The notes under the pieces are model-generated. The model was not told the DNA's origin and searched no databases. It saw only the letters and a program-made list of their open reading frames with translations. A stretch of DNA of 5,181 bases from an uncultured Methanobrevibacter sp. (GTDB lineage: Archaea; Methanobacteriota; Methanobacteria; Methanobacteriales; Methanobacteriaceae). Location: assembly GCA_902795935.1 (NCBI GenBank), contig CADBMS010000263.1, positions 1 through 5,181 of the forward strand, written 5' to 3'. The position numbers and the translations under genes were made by a program. Within the stretch, counting starts at the first letter, position 1. Every line of letters begins with the position of its first letter. Shown one piece after another: positions 1-4,664 of the stretch.

Positions 1-73
1 AATATCCTATCTTTCTTTTATCACTCGCCATTACACATCCTTTTTTTCCAACATAAGCAATAATTAAGCTCAT
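1..73 (-). CDS. DUF2121-like protein, N-terminal 24 codons only (partial)
   Basis: Reading the minus strand from the ATG at 73-71 gives an open frame of 24 codons that runs off the left edge. It begins MSLIIAYVGKKGCVMASDKR. A good Shine-Dalgarno site, AGGAG (83-79 on the minus strand), lies 5 bases before the ATG. From memory, this N-terminus matches an uncharacterised archaeal family (DUF2121), conserved in methanogens, whose members begin MSLIxAYxGxxGxVxAxDxR. The Gly-x-Val-x-Ala-Ser-Asp-Lys-Arg stretch also resembles the second strand of proteasome-type Ntn hydrolases. However, no catalytic Thr, Ser or Cys is exposed at the terminus in the usual way, so enzyme activity cannot be claimed. 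The gene is divergent from the acetyl-CoA synthetase gene. The start and reading frame are quite secure; the family name is a recollection from a short stretch. Confidence 0.68.
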   Translation of the reverse strand, partial: MSLIIAYVGKKGCVMASDKRKIGY

Positions 74-135
74 AATATCTCCTAATTAATGTTTTTTCAT
101 TTTTTAAATTTATTAAAAATTTATTTATTATGTAT

Positions 136-144
136 TATTTATAA
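136..144 (-). promoter_or_regulatory. Possible TATA box for the left-edge minus-strand gene
   Basis: The minus strand reads TTATAAATA here. This would place a transcription start about 25 bases downstream, near 115, leaving a leader of about 40 bases before the ATG at 73. A second TATA-like site (minus-strand CTTTATAATG, 153-162) is an alternative. The whole region is so AT-rich that such matches are expected by chance, so this is only a placement guess. Confidence 0.3.
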
Positions 145-247
145 CCATCATACATTATAAAGTTTAACTAATGAGTGAAAAGTATTCATTTAGCTTTTTT
201 AAATCATTCAAAAATGTTAAAAAAAAAATAACAATAAATTTAAATAA

Positions 248-275
248 TAATATAATAAAATATATTATTATATTA
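248..275. repeat. AT-only inverted repeat in the divergent promoter region
   Basis: An 11-base arm at 248-258 (TAATATAATAA) is perfectly complementary to 265-275, with a 6-base loop. It lies 65-92 bases before the synthetase start, within or just upstream of its likely core promoter. With only A and T in both arms it may be low-complexity sequence rather than an operator. The rest of the gene-less stretch 74-339 holds A/T runs and no supported gene. Confidence 0.35.
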
Positions 276-301
276 AATTGTTAATTATTTATCATTATAA
301 A
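257..301 (+). promoter_or_regulatory. Core promoter zone of the acetyl-CoA synthetase gene
   Basis: Two TATA-like boxes are possible. AAAATATATTA (257-267) would give a start near 290 and a leader of about 50 bases. TTATAAAT (294-301) would give a start near 322, just before the ribosome site at 326-330. The sequence does not decide between them. No other gene or RNA is visible between this zone and the start codon. Confidence 0.35.
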
Positions 302-325
302 TTAACATGAATAATATAAAAACAC

Positions 326-330
326 AGGAG
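326..330 (+). promoter_or_regulatory. Shine-Dalgarno site that sets the synthetase start
   Basis: AGGAG ends 9 bases before the ATG at 340. It lies downstream of the in-frame ATG at 307, which has no purine-rich site before it. This places the real start at 340 rather than 307 and removes 11 residues from the longest reading frame. Confidence 0.75.
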
Positions 331-339
331 AAAAAACTT

Positions 340-2436
340 ATGAAAGACCTTAATAAGATGTTTAAACCTGAATCTGTGGCTGTTATTGGAGCTTCCAATA
401 CACCCGGAAAAGTAGGCTATATCATTGTTGATAACCTCATCAATGACGGATTTAAAGGTGAAATATACCCTGTAAACCCAAAAGGTGGAGAAATCCTTGG
501 TAAAAAAGCCTATGCAAACATAAAAGACATAGATGGAAAAATTGATTTAGTAATCATTACAATCCCATCCCCATTTGTAAACACTGCAATTAAAGAATGT
601 GGTGAAGTAGGTATTAAAAACATGGTAGTTATTACTGCAGGTTTTAAAGAAGTAGGTGAAGAAGGAGCTAAATTAGAAGCTGAAATGACCTCACTTGCCG
701 AAGAATATGGTATAAATCTTATCGGACCAAATAGTTTAGGAATAACTGATTCCCACACTCCTCTAAACGGATCATTTTCACAAATGATGCCTCCAACAGG
801 AAATATGGCATTCATTTCCCAAAGTGGAGCAATGATGGTGGCTATAATCGATTGGAGCGTAACATCAGGAATTGGATTTAGTAAAGTAATCAGTTTAGGA
901 AACAAAGCAGGAGTAAGCGAAATTGAATTATTACAATACCTCGCAGAAGACGATGAAACAAATGTAATAATTTGTTATCTTGAATCAATATCCGATGATG
1001 ATGACTTTGTAAGAACAATGAGAGAAACTGCTCACAAAAAACCAATAATAGTGCTTAAATCAGGCTCAAGTTCAGCAGGAGCAGCTGCTGCATCCTCACA
1101 TACAGGAGCATTAGCAGGAAGTGATTTAGCCTTTGATACTGCATTCCATCAGTCTGGAATAATGCGAGTAGAAACTATGGCAGAATTATTTGACCTCGGT
1201 TTAGCATTTTCAAAAGCACCACTTCCAAAAGGTGATAATGTAGCAATCATTACAAACGCCGGTGGAGGAGGAGTCCTTACTGTAGATGCTATGGAAAAAG
1301 CAGGTCTAAATCTTGTTCAATTCGATGAAGAAACAACAGCTAAATTAAAAGAATGTGTAACTGATGAAGGCAGTGCTAAAAATCCTATTGATGTATTGGG
1401 AGATGCACCAGTTAGCAGATACAAAGAATCCTTAGAAATCGTCTTAGGATATGACGACGTAGACAGTTTAATCATCATGGTTTGTCCAACAGCATCAGCT
1501 GACCCTGATGGAATTGCACAAGCAATACTTGATGAGAAAAAAGAATTTGACAAACCAATCATTGTTGTTAATATGGGAGGACCATCATTTGAAGCTGCAA
1601 ATGAAGTATTAAGAGAAAATGGAGTTCCAACTTATGTATTCCCTGAAACAGCAGTAACAGCTCTTGAAGCAATGACAAGATATGCTAAACTTGAACAAAG
1701 AGTTTATGATGATGTAATTGAAAATATTGATGATGTTGACAAAGATAGTGTTAAAGCAATATTTGATAAAGTAAAAGCTGACGGCAGAGACACACTGCTT
1801 GGTAGTGAGGCATACGCTGTAGCTGAAGCATATGGTATTTCAGCAGCACCAATCAAATTATCACCATCGGCTGATGAAGCTGCAGAACTTGCAAAAGAAA
1901 TGGAATTCCCAGTTGTACTTAAAATCGCATCAGATAAAATCTTACACAAATCCGATATTGGAGGTGTAAAAGTTGGAATTGAAAATGAGGATGAGGCAAA
2001 AGAAGCATATGATGAAATCATAGACAATGCAAAAAAAGCGCATCCAGATATTATCCCTGATGGTGTAGAAGTACAAAAAATGATGGATTCTGGTGAAGAA
2101 GTTATTGTAGGTATGATTAAAGATAAACAATTCGGACCTATGATTGCATTTGGTATGGGTGGAATTTATGTTAATCTTATTGAAGATGTAGCATTTAACC
2201 TTGCTAAAGGTATGAGTTCACAAGAAATTGATGAACAAATCTCCAAAACAAAAGTATCCAAATTACTTGAAGGATACAGAGGAGAAGCTGCTTGTGATAT
2301 TGAAGAGGTAAAAGAAGCTATTAAAAGAGTAGCTAGATTAACCCTCGACTTCCCAGAAATAACAGAGTTAGATATTAACCCAATCTTTGTTTACGAAGAA
2401 GGTTCATCTGCTTTAGATATTAAAATTAAATTATAA
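340..2436 (+). CDS. acd: ADP-forming acetate/acyl-CoA synthetase, fused alpha-beta chain
   Basis: Cytoplasmic enzyme that interconverts acetyl-CoA (or another acyl-CoA), ADP and phosphate with the free acid, CoA and ATP. The 698 residues show the usual fused order. An N-terminal CoA-binding Rossmann domain (about 5-130) carries GASNTPGKVGY at 17-27. A succinyl-CoA-ligase-like domain follows, with the phosphohistidine motif SHTGALAGSD at 253-262 (His254). A third ligase domain (about 297-455) has NAGGGG at 306-311 and NPIDV at 348-352. A C-terminal ATP-grasp domain (about 470-698) carries HKSDIGGV at 536-543, the second phosphoryl-carrier His (His536), a glycine-rich FGMGG, and DINP at 678-681. 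All key residues seen in active relatives are present, so it should work. No acetyltransferase domain is attached, which argues against a Pat-type protein acetylase. Start chosen at 340 from the AGGAG site. Substrate choice (acetate, branched or aryl acids) and direction cannot be read from sequence. Confidence 0.94.
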   Translation: MKDLNKMFKPESVAVIGASNTPGKVGYIIVDNLINDGFKGEIYPVNPKGGEILGKKAYANIKDIDGKIDLVIITIPSPFVNTAIKECGEVGIKNMVVITAGFKEVGEEGAKLEAEMTSLAEEYGINLIGPNSLGITDSHTPLNGSFSQMMPPTGNMAFISQSGAMMVAIIDWSVTSGIGFSKVISLGNKAGVSEIELLQYLAEDDETNVIICYLESISDDDDFVRTMRETAHKKPIIVLKSGSSSAGAAAASSHTGALAGSDLAFDTAFHQSGIMRVETMAELFDLGLAFSKAPLPKGDNVAIITNAGGGGVLTVDAMEKAGLNLVQFDEETTAKLKECVTDEGSAKNPIDVLGDAPVSRYKESLEIVLGYDDVDSLIIMVCPTASADPDGIAQAILDEKKEFDKPIIVVNMGGPSFEAANEVLRENGVPTYVFPETAVTALEAMTRYAKLEQRVYDDVIENIDDVDKDSVKAIFDKVKADGRDTLLGSEAYAVAEAYGISAAPIKLSPSADEAAELAKEMEFPVVLKIASDKILHKSDIGGVKVGIENEDEAKEAYDEIIDNAKKAHPDIIPDGVEVQKMMDSGEEVIVGMIKDKQFGPMIAFGMGGIYVNLIEDVAFNLAKGMSSQEIDEQISKTKVSKLLEGYRGEAACDIEEVKEAIKRVARLTLDFPEITELDINPIFVYEEGSSALDIKIKL

Positions 2437-2472
2437 TTTCTCAAAAGAGAAATTATCTCTTTTTTTCTTTTT
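2433..2472 (+). terminator. Hairpin plus T-tract terminator overlapping the synthetase stop
   Basis: ATAATTTCTC (2433-2442) pairs perfectly with GAGAAATTAT (2447-2456) around an AAAA loop. The TAA stop (2434-2436) lies inside the left arm. A T-rich tract at 2458-2472 follows, the main termination signal known in archaea. A second hairpin, AAAAGAGA (2443-2450) with TCTCTTTT (2456-2463), is also perfect and excludes the first because both use 2447-2450. Some read-through into the next gene is likely, since that gene has no clear promoter of its own. Confidence 0.72.
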
Positions 2473-2493
2473 AAAATCCATACTGGTGATAAT

Positions 2494-2847
2494 ATGGATG
2501 GTGAAATTGATTTAGAATTATATACTATTTCTATTATTAGGTTAAATTCTGCTTTAGAAAAATTAGATTCTACAGATGAAGCTACAGCTCTTTTTGAAGA
2601 AAGCTATAATGATCTTCAAAAATTATATGAAGATATTGTAAGTGATTTAAATCAAGACGAAATTAATATAAATGAATATTATTTATTTTTTCAAAATGGA
2701 AAACAAACATTTCCACAAATTATTGATGTTTTAGGAAGTATTGACAACAGTGAACTTCAGGACATAATTAATAAGCTATTGAATGTTTTTTCAAACTTGA
2801 ATAAAATTAGTGATGCTTTTAAGGAGGATTATTATAATGAATTATGA
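2494..2847 (+). CDS. Small acidic helical protein of unknown function, paired with DUF447
   Basis: 117 residues that I do not recognise. The start has GGTGAT (2485-2490), matching the distal part of the archaeal Shine-Dalgarno consensus, 3 bases before the ATG. The protein is strongly acidic, with 25 Asp/Glu against 7 Lys/Arg. It has no Cys, His or Trp and only the initiator Met, and its pattern suggests mainly alpha helices with amphipathic Leu/Ile spacing. There is no signal peptide, membrane segment or metal motif, so it is probably a soluble cytoplasmic protein, perhaps a binding partner rather than an enzyme. Its last 11 bases overlap the DUF447 start, and its Lys-Glu-Asp codons near the end form that gene's ribosome site, so the two are probably translated together. 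It starts 57 bases after the synthetase stop, beyond a terminator. Base composition is lower in GC than the synthetase gene. Confidence 0.82.
   Translation: MDGEIDLELYTISIIRLNSALEKLDSTDEATALFEESYNDLQKLYEDIVSDLNQDEININEYYLFFQNGKQTFPQIIDVLGSIDNSELQDIINKLLNVFSNLNKISDAFKEDYYNEL
2821..2827 (+). promoter_or_regulatory. Intragenic Shine-Dalgarno site for the DUF447 gene
   Basis: AAGGAGG, close to the full consensus, lies within the last codons of the acidic-protein gene and ends 9 bases before the ATG at 2837. The longer in-frame start at 2810 lies upstream of it, lacks such a site, and would add nine residues absent from the family pattern. This supports the start at 2837. Confidence 0.8.
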
Positions 2848-3463
2848 TTTAAGTAAAGTTGGAATCAAAAAAGATTTACAATATGAATGTATTACAACCA
2901 CCATAAATGAAAATGGTGTTAAAAATGCTGGTGCATTTGCATTTAAGTATTTAGGTGAAGATAAAGTTTTCTGTAGAATATTTGAAGGATCAAAAACATT
3001 AAAAAACATACAAAATACAAAAGAATATGTAGTTAACATCACACAAGACCCACTAGTTTTTACCTATGCTACACTAGATTGTTTAGATGATGAATATTAT
3101 ACTGATGATAATGATATTGCCATACTTAAAAACACTCCAGCTTACATTATTGTTAATGTTGAAAATATAGAAAAAAGAACTCCTGATGACTTTCCAATAA
3201 AAGGTGATAAAAATATATTTTTCATCACCGGAAAAATTAAAGAATTTATTATTAATGATGAAAATGCACAAGCATTTAATAGAGGGTTATCAGGTTTAAT
3301 TGAATGTTTGGTTAATTTTTCAAGATATAAAATCGTTGATAGTGAAAAAAGAAAAGAATATATGGATAGATTAATTGAAAATCAACGAGTTATTGAAAAA
3401 GTTTGTGATGAGAAAACAAAAAAAGCAATTGCTGATTTAAAAACTGAATATGAAAAAAATTAA
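2837..3463 (+). CDS. DUF447 family protein (flavin-type split barrel)
   Basis: 208 residues, close to the usual length of archaeal DUF447 proteins. The N-terminal part (about 15-140) has the family pattern: ECITTTINENGVKNAGAF at 17-34, then CRIFEGSKTLKNI at 46-58 and YVVNITQDPLVF at 64-75. Together these indicate an FMN-binding split-barrel fold like that of flavin reductases and pyridoxamine-phosphate oxidases. The C-terminal part (about 143-208) is helical and Lys/Glu-rich, with the conserved RGLSGLIECLVNFSRYKI stretch at 149-166. Flavin binding is expected from the fold; the reaction is unknown. I recall relatives near tetrahydromethanopterin-linked genes in some genomes, but nothing here confirms that link. 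The start overlaps the acidic-protein gene by 11 bases, so translational coupling is likely. The gene converges on the transporter gene, 23 bases away. Confidence 0.85.
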   Translation: MNYDLSKVGIKKDLQYECITTTINENGVKNAGAFAFKYLGEDKVFCRIFEGSKTLKNIQNTKEYVVNITQDPLVFTYATLDCLDDEYYTDDNDIAILKNTPAYIIVNVENIEKRTPDDFPIKGDKNIFFITGKIKEFIINDENAQAFNRGLSGLIECLVNFSRYKIVDSEKRKEYMDRLIENQRVIEKVCDEKTKKAIADLKTEYEKN

Positions 3464-3494
3464 AAAAAAAGCATAGTTAATTGAAACTATGCTT
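3462..3494 (-). terminator. Terminator of the substrate-binding protein gene, in a convergent gap
   Basis: AAGCATAGTT (3469-3478) and AACTATGCTT (3485-3494) form a perfect 10-bp stem with a 6-base loop. On the minus strand it leads into a run of nine T (3470-3462), a strong stop signal for the leftward gene. That gene's TAG (3489-3487) lies inside the stem. On the plus strand the hairpin is followed by CCCAAT and no T-run, so it should stop the DUF447 transcript poorly. Confidence 0.75.
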
Positions 3495-4461
3495 CCCAAT
3501 ACAAGTCACCATGTGAGATAGTTTTATCTAAAATTCCTAGATTAACTTCTAAGTTCTGAAAAGCATCAACATTTTCTTTATATTGATCATCGAAACCAGA
3601 AATAAATGGGAAACTTTCTAAAGATTGTGCTTCCACATCTGCATCAGCAACAATATCTTCAGGTAATAATTTAACAATTTCATTAGTTTCACCGGCTTCA
3701 ATCTTTTCATTGATGAATGCAGTTGCATTTTTATGAATATCTACAACTTTTTTAGCTACATCCTTATTATTATCTAAGAAATCTTGTGAAGCAACAACAA
3801 CACAACATGGGTGATTTGGCATAATTTCAGAAGAATCAACTAATTTGTCAATATTATCATTACTTACACCAAGACTTACATAAGGTTGGAATGTAATAGC
3901 TGCTTTAAGACTGCCAGTTTTTAATGCATCATTAATAGAAGGAACTTTCATTGCAGATTCATTAATATCTTTTAAACTCATTCCATTATCTTTCAAGTAT
4001 GCTGCAAGCAATACATGTTGAATAGATGCTTCACCAGGAGTTGCTACAGTTTTACCTGACAAATCACTTGCACCGCCGATGCCAGAATCACTAGTCACTA
4101 TAAGTCCACTACCTTCATTTTGAGCGGCAGAAATGACTTTTACTGGAACACCAGAGCTAATTGAAGATAAAACTGGTGCTATTCCCACATAACCTACATC
4201 AACATCACCACTTGCCATAGCAGTCATTAAATCCCCACCATTATTAAATTGAACAAGTTCGGCGTTGATTCCTTTTTCTTTATATAAACCTTTAGCATCT
4301 GCTACAAATAATGCAGCATCGTGATCTGAAGGTAAATATCCTATTTTTACAGTGCTATCCGAATTTCCACTTAAAAAGTCAAAAAATCCCGCACTAGCAG
4401 AACCTATTACAAGAAATACTGCAAGTGCCAACACTAAAATAAATGCAATTCTTCTATTCAT
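3487..4461 (-). CDS. ABC transporter substrate-binding protein, NitT/TauT/SsuA-like
   Basis: 324 residues, usual size for the family. It begins with a Sec-type signal: MNRR, a hydrophobic core at 5-20, then SASAG at 21-25. There is no lipobox Cys, so it is either released or held by an uncleaved N-terminal helix. The mature part starts VKIGYLPSDHDAALFVADAKG (38-58), then GLYKEKG with NNGGDLMTAMASGDVDVGYVG (73-93), the typical first lobe of NMT1/SsuA/TauA proteins. The second lobe follows from about 106, with GEASIQHVLLAAYLKDNG at 143-160 and the MPNHPCC motif at 214-220. The family carries sulfonates, taurine, nitrate-like anions or pyrimidine precursors. Coenzyme M (a sulfonate) is an attractive guess for a methanogen but unproven. 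No permease or ATPase gene flanks it. Start chosen at 4461 because GGTGA lies 5 bases before that ATG. The longer ATG at 4473 has no such site. Confidence 0.9.
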   Translation of the reverse strand: MNRRIAFILVLALAVFLVIGSASAGFFDFLSGNSDSTVKIGYLPSDHDAALFVADAKGLYKEKGINAELVQFNNGGDLMTAMASGDVDVGYVGIAPVLSSISSGVPVKVISAAQNEGSGLIVTSDSGIGGASDLSGKTVATPGEASIQHVLLAAYLKDNGMSLKDINESAMKVPSINDALKTGSLKAAITFQPYVSLGVSNDNIDKLVDSSEIMPNHPCCVVVASQDFLDNNKDVAKKVVDIHKNATAFINEKIEAGETNEIVKLLPEDIVADADVEAQSLESFPFISGFDDQYKENVDAFQNLEVNLGILDKTISHGDLYWEA

Positions 4462-4466
4462 TTTAT

Positions 4467-4471
4467 TCACC
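4467..4471 (-). promoter_or_regulatory. Shine-Dalgarno site that sets the binding-protein start
   Basis: On the minus strand GGTGA (4471-4467) precedes the ATG at 4461-4459 by 5 bases and lies just inside the alternative frame that starts at 4473. It matches the GGTGAT site seen before the acidic-protein gene, which supports the inner start. Confidence 0.7.
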
Positions 4472-4505
4472 ATTAATAAATTAATTACAATTATTAATCT
4501 TTAAA

Positions 4506-4517
4506 GTATAATATAAA
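4506..4517 (-). promoter_or_regulatory. Likely TATA box of the binding-protein gene
   Basis: The minus strand reads TTTATATTATAC, preceded by more T and a run of A, which resembles a methanogen box A. A transcription start about 25 bases downstream, near 4486, would leave a leader of about 25 bases holding the GGTGA site. The spacing fits well, but the region is AT-rich. Confidence 0.5.
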
Positions 4518-4538
4518 AATTTTTCTTCTTAACTTTAT

Positions 4539-4550
4539 TAACAATTGTTA
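4539..4550. repeat. Perfect 12-bp palindrome upstream of the binding-protein promoter
   Basis: TAACAATTGTTA is its own reverse complement and lies about 22 bases upstream of the proposed TATA box, where an archaeal regulator could bind. A degenerate copy, TTACAATTATTA (4485-4496, 10 of 12 matches), lies at the expected transcription start. The 9-base word TATTAACAA, which covers the left half, recurs at 4536-4544 and 4576-4584, 40 bases apart. An operator is plausible but unproven. Confidence 0.45.
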
Positions 4551-4639
4551 TATTGAATCCCTAAAAATTAATTTATATTAACAAGTATTTAATTATTTTG
4601 ATTTGATAATAAAAATGGTGATATTTTAGATAAATTAAT

Positions 4640-4664
4640 GAAAATTTAATAAATTTAAATTTTC
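4640..4664 (-). terminator. Possible hairpin terminator at the end of the surface-protein gene
   Basis: GAAAATTTAA (4640-4649) pairs with TTAAATTTTC (4655-4664) over a 5-base loop. The minus-strand TAA stop (4657-4655) is in the stem. Nine of ten pairs are A-T, and on the minus strand only a loose T-rich stretch follows, so the signal is weak. Confidence 0.35.

Noticed and set aside
89..160. Short plus-strand frame beginning MFFHFLNLL
   Set aside because: About 23 codons of T-rich sequence with no ribosome site. It looks like chance in AT-rich DNA.
171..284. 37-codon plus-strand reading frame (MSEKYSFSF...) in the divergent intergenic region
   Set aside because: No Shine-Dalgarno site before it, a low-complexity Asn/Ile/Lys tail made of A/T runs, and it overlaps the likely synthetase promoter.
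120..300. CRISPR-like or tandem repeat array in the AT-rich intergenic region
   Set aside because: Only irregular A/T tracts and one inverted repeat are present. No regularly spaced repeats with unique spacers exist.
307..339. Eleven extra N-terminal residues for the synthetase
   Set aside because: The AGGAG site lies downstream of this ATG, and the family pattern begins at the inner Met.
1704..2130. Minus-strand open frames inside the synthetase gene, also at 510-905 and 1317-1562
   Set aside because: They are Ser/Ile/Phe-rich antisense shadows of a well-recognised gene with no family resemblance.
2810..2836. Nine-residue N-terminal extension of the DUF447 protein
   Set aside because: The strong AAGGAGG site would lie inside it; the start at 2837 is correctly spaced from that site.
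2842..3271. Minus-strand open frames opposite the DUF447 gene
   Set aside because: Composition is that of antisense translation of AT-rich coding sequence, with no ribosome site or domain.
4390..4461. Tat (twin-arginine) signal suggested by MNRR in the binding protein
   Set aside because: The residues after RR (IAFIL) do not fit the Tat consensus. The strongly hydrophobic core and ASA cleavage site fit Sec.
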